From: Lachnospiraceae bacterium
GTDB taxonomy: Bacteria > Bacillota > Clostridia > Lachnospirales > Lachnospiraceae
NCBI GenBank assembly: GCA_017449765.1
Contig: JAFTFE010000039.1
Location: forward strand, 17,767 to 81,766
DNA length: 64,000 nucleotides
Direction: 5' to 3'
Every line of letters starts with the position of its first letter. Position 1 is the first letter of the stretch. The notes beneath the pieces are model-generated. The model saw only the letters and a program-made list of their open reading frames with translations, had not been told where the DNA came from and made no database searches. Positions 1 through 8,688 of this stretch are shown piece by piece. Position numbers and translations under genes: made by a program.

Positions 1-31
1 TTATTAACCTCATAAAAGAAAAGGGAAAGAA

Positions 32-2155
32 GTGAGAAAGATGATTAATTTTGGAAAATGGGTAGTAAAACATAAGATTGCAATATTTGTAATCGGAATT
101 CTTTTGCTGATCCCATCAGCTCTTGGTTATTTCAGTACAAGAGTAAACTATGATATCCTTACGTATCTTCCAAAGGACATTGAAACGATGAAAGGTCAGG
201 ATATTATGGTTGACGAATTCGGCACCGGAGCATTTTCAATGTGCGTCGTCGAAGGAATGTCAGATAAGGATATATCCAAGATGCGTAAGGAGATGGAAGC
301 GGTACCAAATGTCAAGGCAGTTCTCTGGTATGACTCTATAGTGGATTTGTCAATACCGAAGGAAATGCTGCCGGATAATATTAAGGAAATATTTTTAAAT
401 GAGGATACTGATTCAACATTATTGTTTGTGCTTTATCCTACATCCATCTCAGATGATGATACGATGAAAGCTATTGATGAGTTAAGAAATATCATTAGCA
501 AGCAAAGCTACCTCTCAGGTATGTCGGCGGTTATAACGGATACGAAGGAGTTGTCCGATAAAGAAACTCCTATATATGTACTTATAGCAGTTGTGCTTGC
601 AGTGGTTGTTCTCTCAATCTCGATGGATTCATTTCTTGTACCGTTGTTCTTCCTGCTTAGTATAGGAATGGCAATTATTTATAACCTGGGTACAAACGTG
701 ATACAGGGAGAGATATCATATGTGACACAAGCACTTGCGGCTGTTCTTCAGTTAGGAGTTACGATGGATTACTCCATCTTCTTATGGCACAGCTATGAGG
801 AAAAGCAGGAAGTATATCCGGGAGATAAGAACAGAGCGATGGCACATGCTATATCCAATACGATATCTTCTGTAGTAGGAAGCTCCATTACGACGGTGGC
901 AGGTTTCATAGCTTTATGTTTCATGAGTTTCACACTCGGACTTGATTTGGGTATCGTAATGGCGAAGGGTGTTATATTCGGAGTTATCGCATGCGTAACT
1001 GTTCTTCCTTCTATGATACTTATATTTGATAAGGCGATAGAGAAGACAAAACATAAGGTACTTCTGCCGGATATAAGCAGAATATCCTCATGGGTAGTAA
1101 ATCACTTTTATATATTTATAGTGTTATTCGTAATCATTCTTGTACCTGCAATATACGGTTACACACATACTGATGTATATTATGACCTTGCCGGTACACT
1201 TCCGAGAGACTTACAGAGCAGTATTGCAAATGACAAGCTTAATGAAGAGTTCGAAATGGGAGCAACCCATATGATACTTCTTGACAGCAGTATAAGCAGC
1301 AAGGAAGTTATTAATATGACAAATGATATAAAGACTGTAGATGGTGTCAAGAGTGTAGTGGGACTTGACAGTATGCTCGGCGGAACCATACCGAAAGCAT
1401 TACTTCCTGAAGAATTGGTTTCAAATCTCGAAAATGAAAATTATAAATTACTTCTTGTTATGTCAGAATACGCTGTAGCTACTGATGAAGTAAATGAACA
1501 GTGCGAGACAATCAAGAATATCGTTAAATCCTATGACGAAAGCGGAATGTTAATCGGAGAGGCACCTTGTACAAAAGATCTTATTGAGATAACGGATAAG
1601 GACTTTAAGACAGTAAGTGCCGTATCAATAGGAGTTATATTCCTGATTATAGTATTCGTTTTCAAATCAATATCACTTCCGGTTATATTGGTTGCTGTTA
1701 TTGAGTTTGCAATATTTATAAATATGGGTATACCGGCTTATACGGGAACGGTTCTTCCGTTTATTGCATCTATAGTTATTGGAACGATACAGCTTGGTGC
1801 GACGGTTGATTACGCAATCCTTATGACGAACAAATACAAGCGTGGAAGGAATCACGGACTCGACAAGAAGCAGGCGATCATAGAAGGTATGGAATCTTCG
1901 GTACAGTCAATACTTGTAAGTGGTTTCAGTTTCTTTGCAGCTACATTCGGAGTTGGTATGTATTCAAACATAGATATGATTAGTTCGCTCTGTACACTGA
2001 TGGCAAGAGGAGCTCTCATAAGTATGATAGTCGTTATACTTGTATTGCCGTCAATGTTCATGATATTTGACAAGATTATAATCAACACAAGTGTCGGTTT
2101 TAAACCTCACAAGGAAAAGCGACAGGAAACATATAACGAGCAGCTGCAGGGTTAA
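32..2155 (+). CDS. MMPL/RND family transporter
   Basis: Polytopic membrane exporter of the MMPL branch of the RND superfamily, probably proton-driven; the substrate is unknown (lipids or hydrophobic compounds in relatives). The protein has two similar halves, each with an N-terminal membrane helix, an extracytoplasmic domain and a cluster of about five helices. Each half carries the family's conserved transmembrane Asp motif: GVTMDYS with Asp near residue 246, and GATVDYA with Asp near 593. I keep the GTG start at 32 because AAGGG at 21-25 is six bases upstream; ATG at 41 is the alternative. The next gene begins about 20 bases downstream and encodes a large heptad-repeat protein, a common partner of MMPL exporters in clostridia, so the two are probably co-transcribed. 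Family is secure, substrate is not. Confidence 0.9.
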   Translation: MRKMINFGKWVVKHKIAIFVIGILLLIPSALGYFSTRVNYDILTYLPKDIETMKGQDIMVDEFGTGAFSMCVVEGMSDKDISKMRKEMEAVPNVKAVLWYDSIVDLSIPKEMLPDNIKEIFLNEDTDSTLLFVLYPTSISDDDTMKAIDELRNIISKQSYLSGMSAVITDTKELSDKETPIYVLIAVVLAVVVLSISMDSFLVPLFFLLSIGMAIIYNLGTNVIQGEISYVTQALAAVLQLGVTMDYSIFLWHSYEEKQEVYPGDKNRAMAHAISNTISSVVGSSITTVAGFIALCFMSFTLGLDLGIVMAKGVIFGVIACVTVLPSMILIFDKAIEKTKHKVLLPDISRISSWVVNHFYIFIVLFVIILVPAIYGYTHTDVYYDLAGTLPRDLQSSIANDKLNEEFEMGATHMILLDSSISSKEVINMTNDIKTVDGVKSVVGLDSMLGGTIPKALLPEELVSNLENENYKLLLVMSEYAVATDEVNEQCETIKNIVKSYDESGMLIGEAPCTKDLIEITDKDFKTVSAVSIGVIFLIIVFVFKSISLPVILVAVIEFAIFINMGIPAYTGTVLPFIASIVIGTIQLGATVDYAILMTNKYKRGRNHGLDKKQAIIEGMESSVQSILVSGFSFFAATFGVGMYSNIDMISSLCTLMARGALISMIVVILVLPSMFMIFDKIIINTSVGFKPHKEKRQETYNEQLQG

Positions 2156-2177
2156 ATAAAGGGAAAGGATGATAGTT

Positions 2178-4904
2178 ATGATAGATATTAAAGAGTATTT
2201 TAAAAGGAATAGAAAATATGCCATATGCAGTGTTACAGCTATGGCAGTATTGGGAGCATCTTGCTTTGCAGGTACAAATTACAGAAGCATTCCTGTAAAT
2301 GATTATCAGCAGGAAGTTCTTGCAGAAAATGAATCTGTGGAATTAACTCCTGAGGAAAAGGATGCATTGGTTGATGATATAACTTCAAAGCTTAGTGTTA
2401 CAGAGAAGGACGTGTATAAGGATGAGACCGTTTATGCATTTGCAGATGCATCAGGAAAGGTAGATAATATAGTAGTAAGCGAATGGCTCAGAAACCCGGA
2501 TAAGAAGTCAGAACTTGTGGATAAGACAGACCTTAAGGACATAGAAAATGTTAAGGGTGACGAGGCATTTTCACAAAGCGGAGACACTATCAAGTGGCAG
2601 GCAAACGGAAATGACATATATTATCAGGGAACAACTGATAAGGAACTTCCTGTAAGTGTAAATGTAACCTATTATTTAGACGGCAAGGAAACTAAGGCTT
2701 CCGATATGGCAGGTAAGAGTGGTAAGGTTACAATAAGATTTGACTACACCAATAATACTTCTGTTGAGAAGGAGATTAACGGCAAGAAGGAAGATGTTTC
2801 AGTACCGTTTGTTGCAATATCAGGACTCATACTTGATGAGAATGCAACTAATATAGAGGTTACAAATGGCAAGACGATGCCACAGGGTGGTAACACAATA
2901 GTTATAGGATATGCTGTACCCGGACTTAAAGACAGTCTTGATATGGACGATGAAAGCCTTGGAGATTTGAGTATACCTGAGTATTTTGAGGTGAGTGCGG
3001 ATGTTACTGATTTCTCTCTTGATATGACAGTGACTGCAGTTGTATCGGCATCAGAATTTAATATGGAAAGCGGATTGAATACTTCAGAGCTTGATGATAT
3101 GGTGAGTCAGATTAGCGAAGCAGGTGATGCATTGGCAGATGGTTCTACACAGCTTGCAGATGGAACCGCAACCTTGCTTGCTAATATGAGCGATTTTGAA
3201 GCCGGTGCCAATCAGTTGGTTACGGGTGCAAACCAGTTAAAGACCGGAGCGGATTCACTTAAGACCGGAGCAGATTCAGTAAATGAAGGAGCAAATCAGC
3301 TTAAGACCGGGGCAGATGCATTAAAGACCGGAGTTGATGCGGTAAATACCGGAGCAAATGATTTAAAGAACGGAATAGATGCGGTAAATACCGGAGCAAA
3401 TGATTTAAAGAGCGGAGCAGATGCGGTAAATACCGGAGCAAATGATTTAAAGAGCGGAGCAGATGCAGTAAATACCGGAGCAAATGATTTAAAGAGCGGA
3501 GTTGATGCGGTAAATACCGGAGCAAATGATTTAAAGAGCGGAGCAGACGAGCTTGCAACAGGAGCGGGTGAGCTTAAGACCGGTATGGATAACCTTGTAA
3601 CCAGCTCGGATTCACTTGCAACAGGTGTAAGTACGATTAATCAGAGTGCACAATCTATAAGTCAGGGAGTAACGGCACTTGATACTGCACTTAATACCCA
3701 GATGAGTGATGAAGAAAAGGCAGCTGTTTCGGCACAGGCGAGTGCGGTGGCTACAGAGACTGTTAATTCACAATTTGCAGAAGGAACAGAAACATATAAT
3801 TATATATATAATCAGGCTACTTCCTCATTTAAGTCAGCACTTACAGATGAAACTATGGTACAGGGAATGTCTGCTCAGGTTGCGGCAGGAATAAAATCAA
3901 GTGATGAGATAGCGCAATTAAAGAATGCACTATATACAGCAGGAACAGTGCAGGCATATCAGGGTGCTGTTGCACAGTATCAGGCAGCAGGTGTTACACC
4001 TCCTGATTATGCAACATTTGCAGCAAGTCTTAGTGAAGAACAAAAGGCAGAAATAATGGCCGGAGTTAATGCTCAGCTTAATGCTGTAGCAGACACGCTC
4101 GCATCTACTGTCACCACTCAGATTACTTCTGGTATTGCAGAGCAAGGAGCAGATAATATTGGTCAGAATGTAGTAGCAGCATGCAAGGAATCAGCGAGTA
4201 CCGCAGCAGGTCAGGCAGCAGGTCAGGCAGCAGTTTCGGGAGCTGAGGGAGCTAAACAACAGATAGCAGGACAGATAGAGGCAGTAGGTGAAAATGGTTA
4301 CAGTCTTGTCTCAGGTACACAGGCTCTTGCTCAGGGAACAGCCACATTAAATGATAAAATACCAAGTCTTACTGCAGGAGTTAGTAAGCTTTCAGAAGGA
4401 GTTAACCAGATTGCTACAGGTAGCAGCCAGCTTGCAGACGGAAGCAGCAAACTTGCAGACGGAACAGCACAGCTTGCAGACGGAAGCAGTAAACTTGCAG
4501 ACGGAACAGCACAGCTTGTAGGTGGAAGCAGTCAGCTTGCAGACGGAACAAGTCAGCTCGCAAGTGGAAGTGCACAGCTTGCAAGCGGAAGTGCTCAGTT
4601 GGCAGCAGGAAGCAGTCAACTTGCAGACGGAACTAAGAAGCTTGCAGATGGAAGTGTTCAGATAGCTGATGGTGTATCGCAGCTTAATAGTGGTGCAAAC
4701 GAGTTAAGTGATGGAATGAACGAATTTAATGATACAGCAATCAAGAAGATTGTGGAGACATATAATGGAGATGTTAAGGATTTGGCAGGAAGACTTGAAG
4801 CAGTGTTTGAAGCATCATCGGAATATCAGACGTTTACGGATATTAATGAAGGTGATGCCGGAATTACCAAATTCATTATTAAAACTAACGGTATAACAGA
4901 ATAA
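2178..4904 (+). CDS. Secreted or membrane-anchored heptad-repeat protein (YhgE/Pip-like repeats)
   Basis: Large surface protein with one N-terminal hydrophobic helix (residues about 10-32), a beta-rich region to about residue 310, and two long blocks of Leu-x-x-Gly heptads (about 317-488 and 750-850), with units such as LADGSSQ and LKSGADA. These heptads occur in YhgE/Pip proteins, but the C-terminal ABC2-type membrane domain of that family is absent. A middle Ala/Gln-rich segment (about 510-715) separates the blocks. The heptads suggest an elongated coiled-coil-like rod outside the membrane. I choose ATG 2178 because AAAGG at 2164-2168 is nine bases upstream; ATG 2169 directly abuts it. It probably serves as an accessory to the upstream MMPL exporter. 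That role is inferred from gene order only. Confidence 0.8.
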   Translation: MIDIKEYFKRNRKYAICSVTAMAVLGASCFAGTNYRSIPVNDYQQEVLAENESVELTPEEKDALVDDITSKLSVTEKDVYKDETVYAFADASGKVDNIVVSEWLRNPDKKSELVDKTDLKDIENVKGDEAFSQSGDTIKWQANGNDIYYQGTTDKELPVSVNVTYYLDGKETKASDMAGKSGKVTIRFDYTNNTSVEKEINGKKEDVSVPFVAISGLILDENATNIEVTNGKTMPQGGNTIVIGYAVPGLKDSLDMDDESLGDLSIPEYFEVSADVTDFSLDMTVTAVVSASEFNMESGLNTSELDDMVSQISEAGDALADGSTQLADGTATLLANMSDFEAGANQLVTGANQLKTGADSLKTGADSVNEGANQLKTGADALKTGVDAVNTGANDLKNGIDAVNTGANDLKSGADAVNTGANDLKSGADAVNTGANDLKSGVDAVNTGANDLKSGADELATGAGELKTGMDNLVTSSDSLATGVSTINQSAQSISQGVTALDTALNTQMSDEEKAAVSAQASAVATETVNSQFAEGTETYNYIYNQATSSFKSALTDETMVQGMSAQVAAGIKSSDEIAQLKNALYTAGTVQAYQGAVAQYQAAGVTPPDYATFAASLSEEQKAEIMAGVNAQLNAVADTLASTVTTQITSGIAEQGADNIGQNVVAACKESASTAAGQAAGQAAVSGAEGAKQQIAGQIEAVGENGYSLVSGTQALAQGTATLNDKIPSLTAGVSKLSEGVNQIATGSSQLADGSSKLADGTAQLADGSSKLADGTAQLVGGSSQLADGTSQLASGSAQLASGSAQLAAGSSQLADGTKKLADGSVQIADGVSQLNSGANELSDGMNEFNDTAIKKIVETYNGDVKDLAGRLEAVFEASSEYQTFTDINEGDAGITKFIIKTNGITE
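3339..3548 (+). repeat. Five tandem 42-bp repeats inside the heptad-repeat gene
   Basis: Five consecutive 42-bp units begin at 3339, 3381, 3423, 3465 and 3507. Each encodes AVNTGANDLKxGxD (two heptads). They differ by only a few bases, so copy number could change by recombination or slippage without breaking the frame. Confidence 0.9.
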
Positions 4905-4917
4905 AATTCTTTCCCCG

Positions 4918-4968
4918 GAGGGTGCCGGTATGTATTCGACATACGGCGCCCTTCTTTATTTTTTTTTC
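4918..4968 (+). terminator. Intrinsic terminator after the MMPL / heptad-repeat pair
   Basis: A GC-rich hairpin (GGGTGCCGGTATGT pairing imperfectly with ACATACGGCGCCC, loop ATTCG) is followed by a long T tract. It lies just after the heptad-repeat gene's stop codon and closes the first transcription unit. Confidence 0.85.
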
Positions 4969-4985
4969 AAAACATCTGATTTTTG

Positions 4986-5013
4986 TTGTTTTTTATTTGA
5001 TTTGACATATAAT
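4986..5013 (+). promoter_or_regulatory. Candidate sigma-A promoter for the MATE gene
   Basis: TTGTTT and TATAAT are separated by 16 bases, and lie between the upstream terminator and the MATE start codon. The -10 is perfect; the -35 is partial. Confidence 0.5.
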
Positions 5014-5049
5014 TAGAAGCAGGAAATATTAAAGGGGCAGCAAAAAGAT

Positions 5050-6381
5050 ATGACGCATAAATCAAACCTGTTACGTGAATTAATAATTCTTTCCATACCT
5101 GCCATATGTGAAGAGATACTAAGTACCTTGCTTCAATATGTTGATACAGCAATGGTCGGACATCTTGGTGAAGAAGCTACGGCTGCCGTAAGTACCACCA
5201 CAACAATAGGATGGCTGATAGGAGGCTTTTTTCATTCTATTGGAATTGCACTACTTGCGATGATGTCAAAATCCTATGGAGAGGGTAATGAAGATAAATT
5301 AAAAAATCTTGCGGGACAGGCTGTAATTCTTGTGCTTGGGGCAGGAATTACAGTCGGAGTGATTTCTATTTTGCTCGCGGGCTGCATACCTGTTTGGATG
5401 GGAGCAGAAGAGAATATCAGACAGGATGCATATAGGTATTTTTTTATAATAAGCATACCGATGATTTTTCGCGCCGCAGCACTTATATTTGGCTCGTGCA
5501 TTAGAGCAACACTTGATACGAGAAGCCCCATGATAGTTAATATAATTGCAAATGTTATTAATATAATTCTTGACTGGATTCTGATATATGTGTTTGATAT
5601 GGGGGTAGTGGGAGCAGCTTATGCAACCGCAATTTGTTATACGATAGCGGGTACGCTTATGTTTGTAGTGTTTATACATAAAAAGCAGCTTGCAATATCA
5701 AAGCAAAGTATCAAAGCAAATAAAGAACTTTTTAGTGAGATAGCAAGGGTTGCACTTCCTGCGGCAGGCACCAGGATAACATCTTCCCTTGGATATGTTG
5801 TCTTTGCGGGACTTGTGTCAAGTATGGGTACAGGAATATTTGCCGCACATTCCATTGCTGTAAATGCAGAAACAATATTTTATATACCGGGCTATGGATT
5901 AAGCTCTGCTACATCTGCTATGATAGGAGTTGCCTATGGTGAAAAAAATATCAATAGACTTAAATCCATTATGAAAGTAAGCACAGTGATAACAATATGT
6001 ATAATGGTGATAAACGGATTAATTCTTTACATTTTTGCATATCCGCTTATGAGTTTTTTTACAAGCAGTATCAATGCGGCAACACTTGGTGCGAGAATGC
6101 TAAGAATTGTTGCATTTACGGAACCTTTTTTCGGACTTATGATTGCCATGCAAGGTATATTTTACGGACTTGGAAAGACAGGAAATGTATTTATTACTGA
6201 GACCTTTAGTATGTGGGGAATAAGGATTATATTTACCATACTTTGTGTTAAGCTTTGGCACACCGGACTTAAGGAAGTTTGGTACTGTATGATAGCAGAT
6301 AATATCTGTAAGGCAAGTCTTCTTGGTATTTCCATGATAATATTTACAAAGCGGAAATTACCATTGATGATAAAGGAGTAG
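5050..6381 (+). CDS. MATE family efflux transporter
   Basis: Multidrug and toxic compound extrusion exporter of the inner membrane, normally coupled to a Na+ or H+ gradient. The 443-residue length and about twelve hydrophobic helices fit the family. The N-terminal ELIILSIPAICEEILSTLLQ segment followed by VDTAMVGHLG is the usual MATE opening, and a second half starting near residue 230 (EIARVALPAAGTR) repeats it. AAAGGGG lies about a dozen bases before the ATG. It follows a terminator and has its own promoter, so it is probably a separate unit or heads a short operon with the downstream aminotransferase-fold gene. The substrate cannot be predicted. Confidence 0.92.
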   Translation: MTHKSNLLRELIILSIPAICEEILSTLLQYVDTAMVGHLGEEATAAVSTTTTIGWLIGGFFHSIGIALLAMMSKSYGEGNEDKLKNLAGQAVILVLGAGITVGVISILLAGCIPVWMGAEENIRQDAYRYFFIISIPMIFRAAALIFGSCIRATLDTRSPMIVNIIANVINIILDWILIYVFDMGVVGAAYATAICYTIAGTLMFVVFIHKKQLAISKQSIKANKELFSEIARVALPAAGTRITSSLGYVVFAGLVSSMGTGIFAAHSIAVNAETIFYIPGYGLSSATSAMIGVAYGEKNINRLKSIMKVSTVITICIMVINGLILYIFAYPLMSFFTSSINAATLGARMLRIVAFTEPFFGLMIAMQGIFYGLGKTGNVFITETFSMWGIRIIFTILCVKLWHTGLKEVWYCMIADNICKASLLGISMIIFTKRKLPLMIKE

Positions 6382-6452
6382 AAACAAAGTTTTTTGATAA
6401 AATGTTCAGAGGATTTTTATAATTGGAATCGGAAAGGAGTAAAGTAACCGAT

Positions 6453-7637
6453 ATGGAAAAAAAAGAATTAATATATGATTTTGATAAGGTTGTTGATAGG
6501 AAGAATACTTATTCGACAAAGTGGAATGTCAAGGAAGGTGAGCTTCCAATGTGGGTCGCAGATATGGATTTTGAGACTGCACCCGAGATAGTATCGGCAC
6601 TTTCCGAGAGGCTTTCCAATAAGATTTTCGGATATACGGATATACCCAAGGAATGGTATGAAGCATATATTAGCTGGTGGAAAAAGCGCCATGACATTGA
6701 GATAAAAAGGGAATGGCTGATATACAGTACAGGAGTTATACCTACCTTGTCAAGTACAGTAAGAAAGATTACTTCTCCCGCTGAAAATGTTGTTATTCTT
6801 ACGCCTGTTTACAATATGTTTTATAACAGTATCTTAAATAATGGAAGAAATGTTCTTGAAAGCCGGCTTATTTATGAAAAAGGAAGATATAGTATAGATT
6901 ATGATGATTTGGAAAATAAACTTGCCAATCCTCAGAGTTCACTTATGATATTTTGTAATCCGCACAATCCAATCGGGAGAATATGGAGTAAAGAGGAGCT
7001 TTCACGGGTAGGAAGATTATGCCTTGAAAATGATGTGTGGATTCTTGTTGATGAGATACATTGTGACTTGACATTTCCGGGGAAGGAATATGTTCCTTTT
7101 CTATCCCTTGATGATGAACTTATAAATAATGCTATAATTGCCATATCACCGACAAAAACCTTTAATCTTGCCGGACTTCAGACTTCAGCTGCTGTTATAC
7201 CTGACAAATCTATAAGGCATAAGGTGTGGAGGCAGATTAATACAGATGAGGTAGGGGAACCGAATGCTTTTGCCATAGATGCCGTTACCTCTGCCTTTGG
7301 AAAAGGTGAAAAATGGCTTGATGAATTAAGGGCTTATATATATAATAATAAATGCATTGTTGAAGAATACTTAAATGACAATATAGAGGAAGTGTCACTT
7401 GTGTATTCGGAAGCAACATATCTTTTATGGCTTGATTGCAATAAAATAACCGATAGCTCGGTCAAACTTGCAAAGCACATCAGAAAAAAAACTGGACTAT
7501 TTCTTTTGGCAGGTTCACATTACGGACCGGGCGGAGAATGCTTTTTGAGGCTTAATATTGCATGTCCTAAAGAATTATTATATGACGGGTTAAAAAGACT
7601 TGAAGAAGGTATTCATTCGTATGAAAAAACTAACTAA
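6453..7637 (+). CDS. patB: PatB/MalY-type PLP enzyme (cystathionine beta-lyase / C-S lyase)
   Basis: Fold-type I pyridoxal-phosphate enzyme of the MalY/PatB group, which cleaves C-S bonds (cystathionine or cysteine conjugates) to give ammonia, pyruvate and a thiol. Seen: the N-terminal YDFDKVVDRKNTYSTKWN opening and MWVADMDFETAPEI, the TPVYNMFYNS cofactor-region motif, CNPHNPIGRIW, and SPTKTFNLAGLQ with the Schiff-base Lys near residue 235. The length of 394 residues is typical. ATG 6453 is preferred to the in-frame TTG 6423, because AGGAG at 6435-6439 precedes it and homologues start near this Met. It follows the MATE gene by about 70 bases. Whether the cell uses it in methionine synthesis or in sulfur catabolism cannot be told here. 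Confidence 0.88.
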   Translation: MEKKELIYDFDKVVDRKNTYSTKWNVKEGELPMWVADMDFETAPEIVSALSERLSNKIFGYTDIPKEWYEAYISWWKKRHDIEIKREWLIYSTGVIPTLSSTVRKITSPAENVVILTPVYNMFYNSILNNGRNVLESRLIYEKGRYSIDYDDLENKLANPQSSLMIFCNPHNPIGRIWSKEELSRVGRLCLENDVWILVDEIHCDLTFPGKEYVPFLSLDDELINNAIIAISPTKTFNLAGLQTSAAVIPDKSIRHKVWRQINTDEVGEPNAFAIDAVTSAFGKGEKWLDELRAYIYNNKCIVEEYLNDNIEEVSLVYSEATYLLWLDCNKITDSSVKLAKHIRKKTGLFLLAGSHYGPGGECFLRLNIACPKELLYDGLKRLEEGIHSYEKTN

Positions 7638-7649
7638 GGAGATACAAAA

Positions 7650-8504
7650 GTGAATGATAATATAACCAACATAAGTGGGAAAATATATACAGGAGAGCGT
7701 TCATTATATATGGCAAGAGATCTTGTTATAGAGGATACAATATTCGGTGAGGGAGAGTCACCTTTAAAGGAAAGTCGAAATATCAGACTTAATGGGAGTA
7801 TGTTTAAATGGAAATATCCTCTTTGGTATTCAAAAAATATAGAAGTTAAGAATTCCTCATGGTTTGAGATGGCAAGAGCAGGAGTATGGTATACGGAAGA
7901 TATTTCGGTTGAGGATTGTGCAATAGAAGCACCGAAGAATTTCAGAAGATGCAAAAATATTTCGCTTAAAAACGTATCATTTCCGGATGCCAAGGAAACA
8001 CTGTGGAACTGTGAGGATGTTACACTTAAAAATGTAACTGCCAAGGGTACATATTTCGGAATGAATTCAAATAATATAAAAGTTGACAATCTTGCACTTT
8101 ACGGAGATTATTCGTTTGATGGCGGAAAAAATATAGAGATCAGGAATTCAAAGCTTCTTTCAAAGGATGCTTTCTGGAATTGTGAGAATGTTGTGGTATA
8201 TGATTCATTTATATCAGGAGAGTATCTCGGCTGGAATTCAAAGAACCTTACATTTATTAATTGCATGATAGAGAGTCTGCAAGGTATGTGCTACATAGAG
8301 AACCTTGTTATGAAAGACTGCAAGCTGCTTGATACTACGCTTGCTTTTGAATATTCAACCGTGGATGTCGAAATAATTGGTCATATCGGCAGTGTGAAAA
8401 ATCCTTTGAGCGGCAGGATATCCGCCGGGTCTATTGGCGAACTTATCATGGAAGATGATAAAGTAGATGTAGAAAAGACGCAAATTAAAATCATCGGAGA
8501 ATGA
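7650..8504 (+). CDS. DUF3737 family beta-helix protein
   Basis: Cytoplasmic protein of unknown function from the DUF3737 family, about 280 residues as usual for it. The sequence is built of short repeats in which Asn and aromatic residues recur at fixed spacing (for example LWYSKNIEVKNSSW, AFWNCENVVVYDSF, YLGWNSKNLTFINC), the look of a right-handed parallel beta-helix with Asn ladders. No signal peptide or catalytic motif is obvious. GTG 7650 is chosen because AAGGAGA ends about seven bases upstream. It sits 12 bases after the PatB-like gene, so the two are probably one transcript. The family assignment is fairly sure; a function is not proposed. Confidence 0.8.
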   Translation: MNDNITNISGKIYTGERSLYMARDLVIEDTIFGEGESPLKESRNIRLNGSMFKWKYPLWYSKNIEVKNSSWFEMARAGVWYTEDISVEDCAIEAPKNFRRCKNISLKNVSFPDAKETLWNCEDVTLKNVTAKGTYFGMNSNNIKVDNLALYGDYSFDGGKNIEIRNSKLLSKDAFWNCENVVVYDSFISGEYLGWNSKNLTFINCMIESLQGMCYIENLVMKDCKLLDTTLAFEYSTVDVEIIGHIGSVKNPLSGRISAGSIGELIMEDDKVDVEKTQIKIIGE

Positions 8505-8521
8505 TTCCGGTGATTTTTTTT
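8488..8521 (+). terminator. Intrinsic terminator overlapping the DUF3737 stop codon
   Basis: AATCATCGGA pairs with TCCGGTGATT (one G-T pair) around a short loop containing the stop codon, followed by a run of T. It separates this unit from lon. Confidence 0.85.
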
Positions 8522-8581
8522 ACTTATTATTACACTTTCGTATCATTAAGATATATAAATACTATTTTATATGATGTACTC

Positions 8582-8610
8582 TTGACAATAGAAAATGTTA
8601 GTGCTATATT
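8582..8610 (+). promoter_or_regulatory. Sigma-A promoter of lon
   Basis: A perfect -35 TTGACA and a near-perfect -10 TATATT are separated by exactly 17 bases. The expected start site falls at about 8617, immediately before the CIRCE operator. Confidence 0.88.
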
Positions 8611-8617
8611 AATGTTA

Positions 8618-8644
8618 TTAGCACTCAATAAATTAGAGTGCTAA
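8618..8644 (+). promoter_or_regulatory. CIRCE operator (HrcA binding site)
   Basis: TTAGCACTC, nine bases, then GAGTGCTAA: a perfect match to the CIRCE inverted repeat bound by the heat-shock repressor HrcA. It lies directly downstream of the -10 box, where a bound repressor would block initiation. It implies heat-inducible control of lon, which in most bacteria is not an HrcA target. Confidence 0.95.
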
Positions 8645-8688
8645 TAAACAGAATCCGATTATTATTTTTGATTTAAGGAGGTTATAAA

